From Nocardia huaxiensis (GTDB taxonomy: Bacteria; Actinomycetota; Actinomycetes; Mycobacteriales; Mycobacteriaceae): 64,000 bases of DNA. Every line of letters starts with the position of its first letter. Position 1 is the first letter of the stretch. The position numbers and the translations under genes are program-made. Shown here one piece after another: positions 24,961 through 33,728 of this stretch. The stretch spans positions 2,914,001-2,978,000 of the forward strand of contig NZ_CP059399.1 in assembly GCF_013744875.1 (NCBI RefSeq), written 5' to 3'. Below the pieces are notes generated by a model. The model was not told the origin of the DNA. It searched no databases and was given only the letters and a program-made list of their open reading frames with translations.

Positions 24961-25248
24961 ATGAGAACGCTGGTGGGTACGACCGGCGCGATCGCGATCG
25001 CCCTGTGCCTCACGGCCGGACCGAGTTCGGCCGAAGGCATCCCCCTGGAAACCGTCGCCGGTAGCGGCTCCGGCACCCAGTCCGAAACCGAAGCCGGCAT
25101 GGAAACCGGCTCCGGCAACAGCTCGCCGGGGGAAGCGGAAACCTCCGTCGGCCTCGGCTCCGTGAACGTCGGCTCGAGCAGCAAGGACGGCCCGTTCCTC
25201 GACTTCGGCTCGGTCCGCGTCGGCAATTCGGGCTCGGCCCTCAGATAG
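24961..25248 (+). CDS. Small secreted Ser/Gly-rich protein
   Basis: A 95-residue protein with a signal peptide (MRTLVGTTGAIAIALCLTAG, cut after SSA). The mature ~70 residues are acidic and rich in Gly, Ser and Glu (ETVAGSGSGTQSETEAGMET, then VGLGSVNVGSSS and DFGSVRVGNSGSALR). No Cys or known domain. AAGGAAGG lies upstream of the ATG. Probably an exported, disordered or surface-associated protein; no function can be given. Confidence 0.65.
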   Translation: MRTLVGTTGAIAIALCLTAGPSSAEGIPLETVAGSGSGTQSETEAGMETGSGNSSPGEAETSVGLGSVNVGSSSKDGPFLDFGSVRVGNSGSALR

Positions 25249-25342
25249 AACGACACCGGCGCCGGGGTCCGCAGACCCGCGCCGGATACACCAGTGGGGG
25301 AGAAACCACCCGCCGTTCACCGAAATCTGTCACTGTGACGGA

Positions 25343-26773
25343 ATGTACTGGGTAGCGGGGGTTTTCGCGGCGGTACTGCTGACGGTGTCGAACCGGTACG
25401 GATACCACCGGGACGAACTGTATTTCCTCGCGGCGGGGCGGCATCCGGACTGGGGGTACGCGGATCAACCGCCGCTGGTGCCGTTGATCGCACGGGGGAT
25501 CTCGGTCATCGACTCGCAATCGCTGGTGCTGCTGCGGATTCCGGCCATCCTCGCGGCCGTCGCCGTCGTGGTGTGCGCGGGGCTCATGGCGCGGGAACTG
25601 GGTGCGGGACGGGTCGGACAGGCGCTGGCGGCCGCGTTCGTGGCCTCCGCCGCGCTGCTCATGGCCGCCGGGCATCTGCTCGGCACCACCGTGTTCGATC
25701 TGGCGTTCTGGTCCGGCATCGTGCTGCTCGTACTGCGGCTGCTGCGGCCCGAGACCGATCCGCGCTGGTGGCTGGGGGTCGGCGTGCTGGCCGGGCTGAG
25801 CCTGCAGAACAAGGCCCTGTCCGCGGTGCCGATCGCGGTGCTCGCGGTGACGCTGGCGGCCATCGGACCGCGAAAGATATTCGCCACCAGATACTTTCCG
25901 CTCGCGGTCGGTATCGCGGCGGTGATCGCGCTGCCGTATGTGCTGTGGCAGGCCCGAAACGACTGGCCGCAATGGGAACTCGGCCGGGCCATCGCGGGCG
26001 GATCCTCCGGCACCTCGGATACGCCACTGACCTTCGTACTGCTGCAATTCGGGCTGATGGGCCCATTCCTGGTGCCGCTGTGGATATTCGGGCTCTGGTG
26101 GCTGTGGCGGCAGCGACGGTATCGTGCCCTTCCGCTCACCTATCTCGTGCTGTTGCTGCTGTACACGGTGTCGAGCGGCAAGGCGTACTACCTCGGCGGC
26201 ATGTATCCGCTACTGCTGGCCGCGGCGGCCGCCGGGGTGGAGCCGATGCTCGAAGGCCGCCGAATGCGCACGGCCGCAGTGGTATCGGTGACGGCGGTCA
26301 ATGCTGTCGCCGGAGCCGCGCTGTTCCTGCCGATCATCCCGGTCACTTCGGTGCGCGATACAGCCGTGCTCGAAATCAATTACGACGCGGGCGAAACCAT
26401 CGGCTGGCCGGAGTTCGTCGACCAGATCGCCGAGATCCGCATGCGGGCGGGCCCGAATGCCGAACTCCTGACCGCGAATTACGGTGAGGCCGGAGCGATC
26501 GAACGCTATGGCGCACTGCACCGGCTACCCACTCCGCACAGCGGCCACAACTCCTACTGGTGGTGGGGCCCACCGCAAGACGCCCGCCCCGCCCTGCTCA
26601 TCGGCTTCGGCGTGGATCGGGCGCTGGAGCTCTGTCCGCAGATCGAACAGGTCGGCCGCATCGACAATGGCCTCGGCATCGACAACGAGGAACAGGGCGG
26701 ACTCGTCTACCTGTGCCGCGCTCCCCGCGCGGGCTGGGCCGAAATGTGGCCCAGCCTCAGGCGTTTCGGGTGA
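25343..26773 (+). CDS. Membrane glycosyltransferase, family 39-like (PMT/ArnT fold)
   Basis: A 476-residue integral membrane protein with about eleven helices. The first loop carries the signature of GT-C enzymes of the ArnT/PMT group: YGYHRDELYFLAAGRHPDWG followed by YADQPPLVPLIARG. HRDE and DQPPL are the conserved catalytic-loop residues. A C-terminal non-membrane domain (from about residue 340, TAVLEINYDAGETIGWPEFV) faces outside. These enzymes move a sugar from a polyprenyl-phosphate donor to lipid, glycan or protein at the membrane; the acceptor is not known. The end is 13 bases from the convergent hisN stop. Confidence 0.85.
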   Translation: MYWVAGVFAAVLLTVSNRYGYHRDELYFLAAGRHPDWGYADQPPLVPLIARGISVIDSQSLVLLRIPAILAAVAVVVCAGLMARELGAGRVGQALAAAFVASAALLMAAGHLLGTTVFDLAFWSGIVLLVLRLLRPETDPRWWLGVGVLAGLSLQNKALSAVPIAVLAVTLAAIGPRKIFATRYFPLAVGIAAVIALPYVLWQARNDWPQWELGRAIAGGSSGTSDTPLTFVLLQFGLMGPFLVPLWIFGLWWLWRQRRYRALPLTYLVLLLLYTVSSGKAYYLGGMYPLLLAAAAAGVEPMLEGRRMRTAAVVSVTAVNAVAGAALFLPIIPVTSVRDTAVLEINYDAGETIGWPEFVDQIAEIRMRAGPNAELLTANYGEAGAIERYGALHRLPTPHSGHNSYWWWGPPQDARPALLIGFGVDRALELCPQIEQVGRIDNGLGIDNEEQGGLVYLCRAPRAGWAEMWPSLRRFG

Positions 26774-26786
26774 ACGCGGCCCGGTG

Positions 26787-27581
26787 TCAGGCCGCCAGCG
26801 CCGCCAGCACCTGATCCTGCAGATGCCCGTTGGTGGCGACGGCACTGCCGCCGTGCGGTCCGGGGTTGCCGTCGAGCGAGGTGAACGTGCCGCCCGCCTC
26901 CCGGATGAGAATGTCGAGCGCGGCCATATCCCACAGGGACAGTTCGGGTTCGGTGCAAATGTCGACCGCGCCCTCCGCCAGCAGGCAGTAGCCGAAGAAG
27001 TCGCCGTACCCGCGCACCCGCCACACCTCGTCGGTGAGCACGAGCAGCTTCTCCCGCCGGCCCAGCGCCCGCCACCCGGACAGGCTGGAGATCGCCAGAC
27101 TGGAGGCCCCCAGCTCCGCCACCGCCGACACCGAAATCGCTTTGGGCTCACCCTTTTCGAAGGTCGACCAGGCGCCCGCGCCGGAAGCCGCCCACCAGCG
27201 CCGGGACAGCGCCGGAGCGCTCACCACGCCAACCACCGGAACCCCGTCGACCAGCAGCGAGATGAGCGACGCCCACACCGGCACCCCGCGCACGAAATTC
27301 TTGGTGCCGTCGATGGGATCGATCACCCACTGCCGTCCGCTGAACTCGGCATCCCCGCCGAACTCCTCACCGAGCACCAGATCACCCGGCCGCTCCGCGG
27401 TCAGGATCTCCCGCAGCGCCCGCTCCACGGCCAGATCCGCATCCGACACCGGCGTCAGATCCGGCTTGGCATCCACCTTCAGATCGAGTGCGCCGAACCG
27501 CTCACGCGTAATGGCGTCGGCGGCATCGGCCAGTCGCAGGGCCAGGGCGAGGTCATCGGAGTAGACGGTCACCGGGGACAC
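26787..27581 (-). CDS. hisN: Histidinol-phosphatase (inositol monophosphatase family)
   Basis: A 264-residue member of the inositol monophosphatase fold. The Mg-binding motifs are [23 protein letters not shown] and [18 protein letters not shown]. The closest known type is the actinobacterial HisN (Rv3137), which removes phosphate from histidinol phosphate in histidine synthesis; nearby fadE24-fadE23 matches the mycobacterial neighbourhood. An inositol- or other sugar-phosphate substrate cannot be ruled out. The start is GTG (complement of 27579-27581). Confidence 0.85.
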   Translation of the reverse strand: MSPVTVYSDDLALALRLADAADAITRERFGALDLKVDAKPDLTPVSDADLAVERALREILTAERPGDLVLGEEFGGDAEFSGRQWVIDPIDGTKNFVRGVPVWASLISLLVDGVPVVGVVSAPALSRRWWAASGAGAWSTFEKGEPKAISVSAVAELGASSLAISSLSGWRALGRREKLLVLTDEVWRVRGYGDFFGYCLLAEGAVDICTEPELSLWDMAALDILIREAGGTFTSLDGNPGPHGGSAVATNGHLQDQVLAALAA

Positions 27582-27629
27582 GTTAGTGCCTGAATGTGAC
27601 CGTCGCGCGTCGGCCGCAAACTTCCCGCA

Positions 27630-28226
27630 TCACGCCGAAGCGGACAATTCGCGCGCCCCGGCCACCGCCCTCGCCCACCAGTGCATCTGATCCAGCATCG
27701 ACTTGGCCGCATACTCGAAGTCCGCGGGCTCCAGCAGCGTCCCATCCGCCCCGAACAGCTGGTAATACTTCGGCAGCGACACATAATCCCGCACCGCGTG
27801 CGCATTCATCTCCGCGAAGATCTGCCGCAGATGCTCGATGGCGAACATCCCCCCGCTCTTCCCGCTGTACCCCACGAACCCGACCACCTTGCGATCCCAT
27901 TCGTCCCAATGCCAGTCGATAGCGCTCTTCAACGAAGCCGGGTAACTCCGATTGATATCCGGCGTCACGATGACAACCGCATCGGCCGCCGCCACCCGCC
28001 GGGTCAAATCCCCCATGCTCTCGTGCCGCTCCGGATTCGGCTCCATGAGCAACGGCACCGCCGGCAACGGCACCGGCACCGTGTAATCCGCCAGATCGAT
28101 CACATCCACCTCGAACCCGCCGTGCTTGCGTGCCTCGCCGGCGAACCAGCTCGCCACGGTTGGTCCGAACCGCCCCTCCCGCACACTTCCGATGATCACT
28201 GCCAGCCGCAGAGTCCTACTGCTCAT
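27630..28226 (-). CDS. NADPH-dependent FMN reductase (flavodoxin fold)
   Basis: A 198-residue flavin reductase. The flavin-phosphate loop is VIIGSVREGRFGPTVASWF at the N terminus. VTPDINRSYPASLKSAIDW and VGFVGYSGKSGG are the other conserved parts; YPASLKSAIDW is the usual dimer and FMN contact. It would supply reduced flavin or act as a quinone/azo reductase. AAGGAGA precedes the ATG (complement of 28224-28226). An operator almost identical to the one in front of the XRE regulator lies 88 bases upstream, so it is probably that regulator's target. Confidence 0.9.
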   Translation of the reverse strand: MSSRTLRLAVIIGSVREGRFGPTVASWFAGEARKHGGFEVDVIDLADYTVPVPLPAVPLLMEPNPERHESMGDLTRRVAAADAVVIVTPDINRSYPASLKSAIDWHWDEWDRKVVGFVGYSGKSGGMFAIEHLRQIFAEMNAHAVRDYVSLPKYYQLFGADGTLLEPADFEYAAKSMLDQMHWWARAVAGARELSASA

Positions 28227-28313
28227 TGCCGTCTCCTTCGAGAGTTCCACCCGGCCGTTCGGCCGCTGGAACCGACTCTGCCGCCCGCCCGAATCGCTAG
28301 GGAGACCACGCTG

Positions 28314-28338
28314 AGAGTGGTAGTGACAGGGCCACCCT
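28314..28338 (-). promoter_or_regulatory. Operator copy 1, upstream of FMN reductase
   Basis: AGAGTGG-TAGTGACAGGG-CCACCCT. It differs from the copy at 29687-29711 at one base of 25. The arms (AGAGTGG/CCACtCT) are inverted around an 11-base centre. It lies in the only gap between the FMN reductase and the small upstream reading frame. Confidence 0.7.
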
Positions 28339-28392
28339 GAGCAGCGCTGGGAGCCCGCGATGGCAAGGCCCTCGGTAGCCGCGAGACCTACC

Positions 28393-28512
28393 TCAGTCCT
28401 CACTCCACACGGATTCGATCGCAGCGGAAAGGAATTCGTCGAGGTCCTGGTCCTCGTCATCGACCGGCTCACACGGAGGGCGAACGGTGATCTGCTTGCG
28501 CATGCCAATCAT
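28393..28512 (-). CDS. Possible small acidic protein (39 aa)
   Basis: A short reading frame on the minus strand starting MIGMRKQITVRPPCEP and continuing VDDEDQDLDEFLSAAIESVW to TGA. It could start at either ATG (complement of 28510-28512 or 28501-28503). A basic start followed by an acidic amphipathic helix and coding-like third positions (mostly G/C) suggest a real product, but there is no good ribosome site. It fills part of the 380-base gap between DUF732 and FMN reductase genes. Confidence 0.4.
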   Translation of the reverse strand: MIGMRKQITVRPPCEPVDDEDQDLDEFLSAAIESVWSED

Positions 28513-28605
28513 GATGCCGAGTCGGTGTGAGGTCGGAGTTCGATTGCGGAAGGCATTTCGAGTGTGGGAAACCCTCAGATAATCGAGGGTTTCCCACTGG
28601 TGGGA

Positions 28606-28956
28606 TCAGCTGATGGGGGCGTTCTTGAACTCGGGGCACAGGTAGTAGGCCGCGTCGACCGTCAGGTCGATGGAGGCGTCCTCGGTGAGGCCGCGATCGT
28701 GCAGGGTGACGGCCGCGTCGACCATGGTGCCGCCGTTGCGGAGCACGCCGCAGGCGGCGTACCCCTCGGTGAGCAGGTCGTTTTCGCTGTCGACGGTGTA
28801 GCCGTCGTCGCGCGCCTGCTGCAGGAAGGTGCGCTCGTTCTGGGTGCGGGCCTGGCCGGAGCCGGAGGAGCCGGTGTCGAAGGGACCGGCGTTCGCCGCA
28901 CCCATCCCGAGGAGCGGGATGATGGCAATCAGCGATGCGGCTGCGAATTTACGCAT
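28606..28956 (-). CDS. Secreted DUF732 protein
   Basis: A 116-residue exported protein: signal peptide (MRKFAAASLIAIIPLLGMG...ANA) and a DUF732 domain, a small helical fold found in many mycobacterial and nocardial secreted proteins (ERTFLQQARDDGYTVDSEND, then GYAACGVLRNGG and AAYYLCPEFKN). The two conserved Cys residues are present and should form a disulfide. No function is known for the family. An alternative in-frame ATG lies eight codons upstream; neither has a strong ribosome site. Confidence 0.85.
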   Translation of the reverse strand: MRKFAAASLIAIIPLLGMGAANAGPFDTGSSGSGQARTQNERTFLQQARDDGYTVDSENDLLTEGYAACGVLRNGGTMVDAAVTLHDRGLTEDASIDLTVDAAYYLCPEFKNAPIS

Positions 28957-29131
28957 GGGGAGGGTGTTTCTTTCTCTCATGTGATTGTTCGATGCGGCAC
29001 ACGGGCAGGCAACGAACTGGTTTGAAAACACCCCGACCCCCAATTCCCTCCCCGTAGCAGCGCGGGTAACACTACCGTCGAACGGTGACAAACTCCCACA
29101 CGAGAGTCGTAGTGGCAGGCGAGGATTGGTG

Positions 29132-29605
29132 CTATCCGGCGTTCGAGGTGCAGATTGTGTCGAGTACCGTCGGCGCCTGCACGATCTGACCCGAACCGGC
29201 ATTCATTACCGGATTGTTCGTGAGAATTCGGTTCGCTCCGTCCAGTGCGCTCTGCTGCGCGGCGGTAGCGGTCGGTCCCTTGCCGAACCAATAGATCGGC
29301 CTGACCTCGTTGTTGACGAGGATATTGCCCTGTATCAGCCCCTGCACCGCCGCGCCGCACTCGTTCTGAATGGACAACACGACGGTGCACCGTGAATTGC
29401 GCTGCTGGCAGGCCTCGATCGCGGCCTGATTCGCCGCCTCCTGCGTCGGATAGTCCACCGCCACACCGAATCCGGACGCACCGTGGATCCCGTTGTCGCT
29501 GTGCTCGGCTATCGCCCCGTACAGATCCCCGGACGCCTGCGCCGTTCCGGCTCCCGCAGCGATCAGCGCCGGGATCGCCAACGCGATCATCCCCATCCGA
29601 AACAT
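29132..29605 (-). CDS. Secreted DUF4189 protein
   Basis: A 157-residue exported protein: signal peptide (MFRMGMIALAIPALIAAGAG...AQA), then a DUF4189 domain, recognised by YGAIAEHSDNGIHGASGFGV, AANQAAIEACQQRNSRCTVV, QNECGAAV and YWFGKGPTATAAQQSALDGA. Four Cys residues are likely paired. DUF4189 proteins are exported and of unknown function. It follows the divergent XRE gene by 133 bases. Confidence 0.85.
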   Translation of the reverse strand: MFRMGMIALAIPALIAAGAGTAQASGDLYGAIAEHSDNGIHGASGFGVAVDYPTQEAANQAAIEACQQRNSRCTVVLSIQNECGAAVQGLIQGNILVNNEVRPIYWFGKGPTATAAQQSALDGANRILTNNPVMNAGSGQIVQAPTVLDTICTSNAG

Positions 29606-29686
29606 GAAGCTCTCCCCTCGAAGTTCGTCCTGAGGGTAAACCAGATCCGCAGCTCGAGACCGCCGAGCAGGACGAGTTTCTCGCGC

Positions 29687-29711
29687 AGAGTGGTAGTGAC
29701 AGGGCCACTCT
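29687..29711 (+). promoter_or_regulatory. Operator copy 2, in the XRE regulator promoter
   Basis: AGAGTGG-TAGTGACAGGG-CCACTCT, perfect 7-base inverted arms, ending 18 bases before a -10-like TACGTT (29730-29735). Transcription would begin at about 29742, on the regulator's GTG, so a bound protein would overlap the -35 region. Confidence 0.7.
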
Positions 29712-29741
29712 CGGGCGGTCGGCCGCTGTTACGTTCGAATG

Positions 29742-30593
29742 GTGAGTGACAACGAGTTGGGGCTGTTTCTGCGGACGCGGCGGGAAGCGGTGACGCCTGC
29801 GGCGGTGGGGTTGCCGACCGGGCCGCGGCGGCGGACTCCCGGACTGCGGCGGTCGGAGTTGGCCATGCTCGCCGGGGTGAGTGTGGAGTATTTGACGCGG
29901 CTGGAGCAGGGGCGGGATCGGCATCCTTCGGCGGAGGTGCTGTCGTCGCTCGGGGATGCGTTGCGGCTCAGTTCGAGTGAGCGCATTCACCTGTATCAAT
30001 TGCAGAAGACCGGTACCGGATTCCACTGCATGGGTGGTGCGCAGCCGAATCGTGAAGTGCGACCGGCGGTTCGGGCGGTGCTGGATCGGCTCGGGCCCGC
30101 GCCGGCGGCGGTGTTCAATCGGCTGCACGAGGTCTTGGCCTGCACCGAGGGTTATGAGCGGGTGATGGCTCCGGTGGGGTTGCTCGATGCCGGGCTGCCG
30201 GCCAATTTCGCGCGGTTCGTCTTCACCGATGAGCGGGCCCGCACCGTCTTCGCGGACTGGGACCATATGGCCGATCAGGTGGTCGCGGCGCTGAAATCCG
30301 GGCCCTTCCGAACCGACGCGGCGGTCGCGGCGCTGGCCGACGAACTCGCGGTCACCGCCGGGCTGGCCTTCACCGATCGCGTGCTGTCCATCCCGGGATT
30401 CATCGGATCGTCCGGGGTCGACCGGCTCGCGCATCCGGAAGCGGGGGAGCTGCGGCTGGGCTACGAGCGCCTGGACCTGTCCGCCGACGATGACCAGCAC
30501 ATCATGGTCTACCTCCCGGCCGACGAGGCCACGGCGGCCGCGCTCGACGGTCTGCTCGGCCGCCGCCCGGGCGGTCTGCGCGCCATCGGGTGA
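29742..30593 (+). CDS. XRE-family regulator, MmyB-like
   Basis: A 283-residue regulator. An N-terminal HTH of the XRE type (LGLFLRTRREAVTPAAVGLP, GLRRSELAMLAGVSVEYLTRLEQGRD and HPSAEVLSSLGDALRLS) is followed by an MmyB-type ligand-binding domain (PAAVFNRLHEVLACTEGYER ... HPEAGELRLGYERLDLSADD, then MVYLPADEA). MmyB-like proteins usually control an adjacent oxidoreductase. Here the shared operator marks the FMN reductase at 27630-28226 as target. GTG 29742 is favoured as a leaderless start because the -10 lies only six bases upstream; ATG 29739 is the alternative. Confidence 0.88.
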   Translation: MSDNELGLFLRTRREAVTPAAVGLPTGPRRRTPGLRRSELAMLAGVSVEYLTRLEQGRDRHPSAEVLSSLGDALRLSSSERIHLYQLQKTGTGFHCMGGAQPNREVRPAVRAVLDRLGPAPAAVFNRLHEVLACTEGYERVMAPVGLLDAGLPANFARFVFTDERARTVFADWDHMADQVVAALKSGPFRTDAAVAALADELAVTAGLAFTDRVLSIPGFIGSSGVDRLAHPEAGELRLGYERLDLSADDDQHIMVYLPADEATAAALDGLLGRRPGGLRAIG

Positions 30594-30642
30594 GGCTGAT
30601 CTCGTTGGCGTGGAAGCCGATTGGAGGCGTACCCTCGCGATC

Positions 30643-30708
30643 ATGAACGGTTATGCGAACGGCCATCCGGCCCAGTCCCATAAGAGTGGTGTGTTCGAGC
30701 ACGCCTGA
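30643..30708 (+). CDS. Possible leaderless leader peptide upstream of prfB (21 aa)
   Basis: ATG at 30643 begins [17 protein letters not shown] and ends in TGA after 21 codons. A -10-like TACCCT (30630-30635) and TTGGCG (30605) precede it, placing the transcription start at or next to the ATG. The reading frame is short and its only support is position. The rest of the 236 bases before prfB hold no other feature. Confidence 0.3.
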   Translation: MNGYANGHPAQSHKSGVFEHA

Positions 30709-30829
30709 AGAGCGCTCGCCCCCGATTCCGTTCCTCCGGTGTCGTGCACCGGTCGTCACACAGGTCCTACTTGACGCTTCGCCGCGCCCAGTCATCTGTG
30801 TTTCATCACCAAACCGAGGAACGGTAGCC

Positions 30830-31963
30830 TTGACCATCGTGCATCCTGACGTATCAGCCGATCTTGCCGAGCTCGACACCACTCTGAAGACCATCGAGTC
30901 GGTGCTCGACATCGAAGAGCTCGCTCGTCGTATCGACGAGCTCGAGCAGCAGGCGGCCGATCCGGAACTCTGGAACAACCAAGAGCACGCGCAGAGCGTC
31001 ACCAGTGAGTTGTCGCATGCGCAGAGTGAACTGCGTCGCGTCCGCGACCTGCGGCAGCGGCTGGAAGATCTGCCGGTGCTGTACGAGCTCGCCGAAGCGG
31101 AGGAGGGCGAGGACCGCACGGCCGCGCTCGCCGATGCCGACGCCGAGCGCGCCACGCTGCACAGCGACGTGGAGGCCATGGAGGTCCGCACCCTGCTGTC
31201 GGGCGAATACGACAAGCGTGAGGCGCTGGTCAATATCCGCTCCGGCGCGGGCGGCGTGGACGCGGCGGACTGGGCGCAGATGCTCATGCGCATGTACGTG
31301 CGCTGGGCCGAGCGGCACAAGTACCCCGTCGAGATCTACGACACCTCCTACGCGGAAGAGGCCGGCATCAAGTCGGCGACCTTCGCGGTGAAGTCGCCGT
31401 ACGCCTACGGCACGCTGTCGGTCGAGATGGGCACGCACCGTCTCGTGCGCATCAGCCCGTTCGACAATCAGGGCCGCCGCCAGACCTCCTTCGCGGAGGT
31501 CGAGGTGCTGCCCGTGGTCGAGACCACCGACCACATCGACATCAACGAGAACGAGGTGCGCGTCGACGTGTACCGCTCCTCGGGTCCGGGTGGCCAGTCG
31601 GTCAACACCACCGACTCCGCGGTGCGCCTGACGCACATTCCGACCGGCATCGTCGTCACCTGCCAGAACGAGAAATCCCAACTCCAGAACAAGATTTCGG
31701 CCATGCGCGTGCTGCAGGCCAAGCTGCTCGAGCGCAAGCGGCAGGAGGAGCGCGCCCAGATGGACGCCCTCAAGACCACCGAGGGCGCGTCGTGGGGCAA
31801 CCAGATGCGCTCGTACGTCCTGCACCCGTATCAGATGGTCAAGGATCTGCGCACGGCCTACGAGGTGAACAACCCTTCGGCCGTGCTCGACGGCGACATT
31901 GATGGTTTCATCGAGAGCGGCATCCGCTGGCGTATGCGGGAGCAGCAGACAACCCAGGGGTAA
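30830..31963 (+). CDS. prfB: Peptide chain release factor 2
   Basis: RF2, which ends translation at UGA and UAA. The GGQ motif that triggers peptide release is in [16 protein letters not shown], and the stop-codon-reading SPF is in [19 protein letters not shown] (30816-30820) lies nine bases before TTG 30830, giving 377 residues; GTG 30839 (MHPD...) would match the mycobacterial start but is 18 bases from that site. The frame is continuous and there is no internal UGA, so the programmed frameshift known in E. coli prfB is absent. It heads the block leading to ftsE-ftsX. Confidence 0.95.
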   Translation: MTIVHPDVSADLAELDTTLKTIESVLDIEELARRIDELEQQAADPELWNNQEHAQSVTSELSHAQSELRRVRDLRQRLEDLPVLYELAEAEEGEDRTAALADADAERATLHSDVEAMEVRTLLSGEYDKREALVNIRSGAGGVDAADWAQMLMRMYVRWAERHKYPVEIYDTSYAEEAGIKSATFAVKSPYAYGTLSVEMGTHRLVRISPFDNQGRRQTSFAEVEVLPVVETTDHIDINENEVRVDVYRSSGPGGQSVNTTDSAVRLTHIPTGIVVTCQNEKSQLQNKISAMRVLQAKLLERKRQEERAQMDALKTTEGASWGNQMRSYVLHPYQMVKDLRTAYEVNNPSAVLDGDIDGFIESGIRWRMREQQTTQG

Positions 31964-31969
31964 ATCAGG

Positions 31970-32827
31970 ATGAATTCGTATCTCGCCGCAAGCACCGGAG
32001 CCGATTTCACCAACTGGATCCGGTCGAGTGGTCTCGAGATCGTTCTGCTGATCGTCGGCGTGATGCTGTTCAGTCGCGCCGTAACCTTTGTGCGAGACCG
32101 GATTACGCGCAAGATCGACGCCGGCTTCCGCTCCAGTGACTCGCTGGTGCGGTCGGAGGCGGCCAAGCATCGGCACGCGCTGGCTCAGGTGATCACGTGG
32201 GTGGTGCTCTCCATCACGTACTTCCTGGTCGGTCTGGAAGTGTTGAAGCGCTTGGGATTTGAGCTCGGTGGCCTGATTGCGCCCGCGGCCGTTCTGGGCG
32301 CCGCGCTCGGTTTCGGCGCGCAGCGCATTGTGCAGGACCTTCTGGCCGGATTCTTCCTGATCACCGAAAGGCAGTACGGCTACGGCGATGTCGTGCGCAT
32401 CGCCGTCACTGGATCTGCCAATGACGCTGAAGGTACGGTCGAGGACGTCACGTTGCGCATCACGACTCTGCGTAGCGCTGATGGCGAAGTCATCACGGTA
32501 CCGAACGGTCAGATCGTGAAAGTCATTAATCTGTCGAAGGATTGGGCACGCGCGGCCATCGATGTCCCCGTGCCGGCGACGGCTGACATCAACAAGGTCA
32601 ACGAGATCCTGCACGATGTGGGCGCCAAGGCATTCGCGGATCGCAAGCTGAAGTCGCTACTGCTGGACGAGCCCACCGTCATGGGTGTCGAAGATCTCAC
32701 CGTCAACCAGATGAACATCAAGATGGTGGCCCGGACGCTGCCGGGCAAACAGTTCGAAGTCGGGCGTGAGCTGCGCGTGCGAGTCGCCGCAGCGCTCCGC
32801 CGGGAGGGTATAAGTGAAAACACGTAG
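31970..32827 (+). CDS. Small-conductance mechanosensitive channel (MscS family)
   Basis: A 285-residue MscS-type channel. Three N-terminal helices include the pore helix (LGGLIAPAAVLGAALGFGAQ, then RIVQDLLAGFFLITERQYGY), followed by the beta domain (GDVVRIAVTGSANDAEGTVE, then DVTLRITTLRSADGEVITVPNGQI) and a C-terminal alpha/beta domain. Only seven bases separate it from prfB, so it is co-transcribed. The equivalent position in Mycobacterium tuberculosis (Rv3104c) also holds a membrane protein between prfB and ftsE. Confidence 0.9.
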   Translation: MNSYLAASTGADFTNWIRSSGLEIVLLIVGVMLFSRAVTFVRDRITRKIDAGFRSSDSLVRSEAAKHRHALAQVITWVVLSITYFLVGLEVLKRLGFELGGLIAPAAVLGAALGFGAQRIVQDLLAGFFLITERQYGYGDVVRIAVTGSANDAEGTVEDVTLRITTLRSADGEVITVPNGQIVKVINLSKDWARAAIDVPVPATADINKVNEILHDVGAKAFADRKLKSLLLDEPTVMGVEDLTVNQMNIKMVARTLPGKQFEVGRELRVRVAAALRREGISENT

Positions 32828-32981
32828 GTCCACGGCGATCCTGCTCACCGTATGGGTCGCCACGTTCGTGCTGTACCTGTTCGTCAAGCCCGAAACCCCT
32901 CAGACAACGGGCTATTCGCCCATCATGAACACCATGCTCAGCAACTACCTACCGGATGAGGAAAACCCTCAGCAACGTTGA
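32814..32981 (+). CDS. Small single-pass membrane protein (55 aa) between MscS and FtsE
   Basis: The GTG at 32814 overlaps the end of the channel gene by 14 bases and has an excellent ribosome site (GGAGGG, five bases away). The product begins MKTRRSTAILLTVWVATFVL, has one membrane helix (ILLTVWVATFVLYLFV) and a short polar tail ending NPQQR. It takes the place of Rv3103c, the longer proline-rich membrane protein found between the channel and ftsE in mycobacteria. Its overlap suggests translation coupled to the channel; function unknown. Confidence 0.75.
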   Translation: MKTRRSTAILLTVWVATFVLYLFVKPETPQTTGYSPIMNTMLSNYLPDEENPQQR

Positions 32982-33038
32982 CAAGTCCCCTGCGCGGCGC
33001 GCGGGCGCGGCGAGACCAAACCGTTACACTGGCAACTC

Positions 33039-33728
33039 GTGATCAGTCTGCGGAACGTCACCAAGTCGTACAAGACCTCGACGAGACCCGCCCTGGACAA
33101 CGTCTCCGTGGAGATCGGCAAAGGCGAATTCGTCTTCATCATCGGGCCTTCCGGGTCCGGGAAGTCGACATTCATGCAGCTGCTGCTCAAGGGAGAGAAG
33201 CCGAGCGCGGGTGAGGTCTGGGTCTCCGACTTCCGGGTCGACAAGCTGCCGGGGCACAGGGTGCCCAAGCTGCGCCAGCGCATCGGCTGCGTCTTCCAGG
33301 ACTTCCGGCTGCTGCAGCAGAAGACCGTCGAACAGAACGTCGCCTTCGCGCTGGAGGTGATCGGCAAATCGCGGGCATTCATCGACCGCGCGGTCCCGGA
33401 GGCGCTCGACATGGTCGGGCTCGCCGGCAAGGCCGACCGGCTGCCCGGCGAACTGTCCGGCGGTGAACAGCAGCGCGTGGCGCTGGCCCGCGCCTTCGTG
33501 AACCGGCCGCTGGTGCTGCTCGCCGACGAGCCCACCGGCAACCTCGACCCGGATACCAGTCAGGACATCATGACGTTGCTGGAACGCGTGAACCGCACCG
33601 GAACCACGGTGGTCATGGCCACCCACGACAACACCATCGTCGACGCCATGCGCCGGCGCGTGATCGAACTCGATCGCGGCCGCGTGGTGCGCGACGAGGA
33701 GATGGGCGTCTACGGGGTGGGCCGGTAA
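33039..33728 (+). CDS. ftsE: Cell division ATP-binding protein FtsE
   Basis: A 229-residue ABC ATPase. Walker [11 protein letters not shown]-loop VFQDFRLLQ, signature LSGGEQQRV, Walker [13 protein letters not shown] and switch His in MATHD are all intact. With FtsX it forms the FtsEX complex that couples ATP hydrolysis to peptidoglycan hydrolase activation at the septum. A -10-like TACACT (33025-33030) lies nine bases before the GTG, so part of the message may start leaderless at ftsE. Its stop shares one base with the ftsX ATG. Confidence 0.97.
   Translation: MISLRNVTKSYKTSTRPALDNVSVEIGKGEFVFIIGPSGSGKSTFMQLLLKGEKPSAGEVWVSDFRVDKLPGHRVPKLRQRIGCVFQDFRLLQQKTVEQNVAFALEVIGKSRAFIDRAVPEALDMVGLAGKADRLPGELSGGEQQRVALARAFVNRPLVLLADEPTGNLDPDTSQDIMTLLERVNRTGTTVVMATHDNTIVDAMRRRVIELDRGRVVRDEEMGVYGVGR

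Noticed and set aside
30830..31000. Programmed +1 frameshift in prfB
   Set aside because: The frame is continuous from the start codon and no in-frame UGA or slippery CTT-TGA is seen near codon 25.
30854..32614. A 586-codon frame antisense to prfB and the MscS gene
   Set aside because: Both genes on the other strand are conserved throughout, and the antisense product resembles nothing. Long antisense frames are common in DNA this GC-rich.
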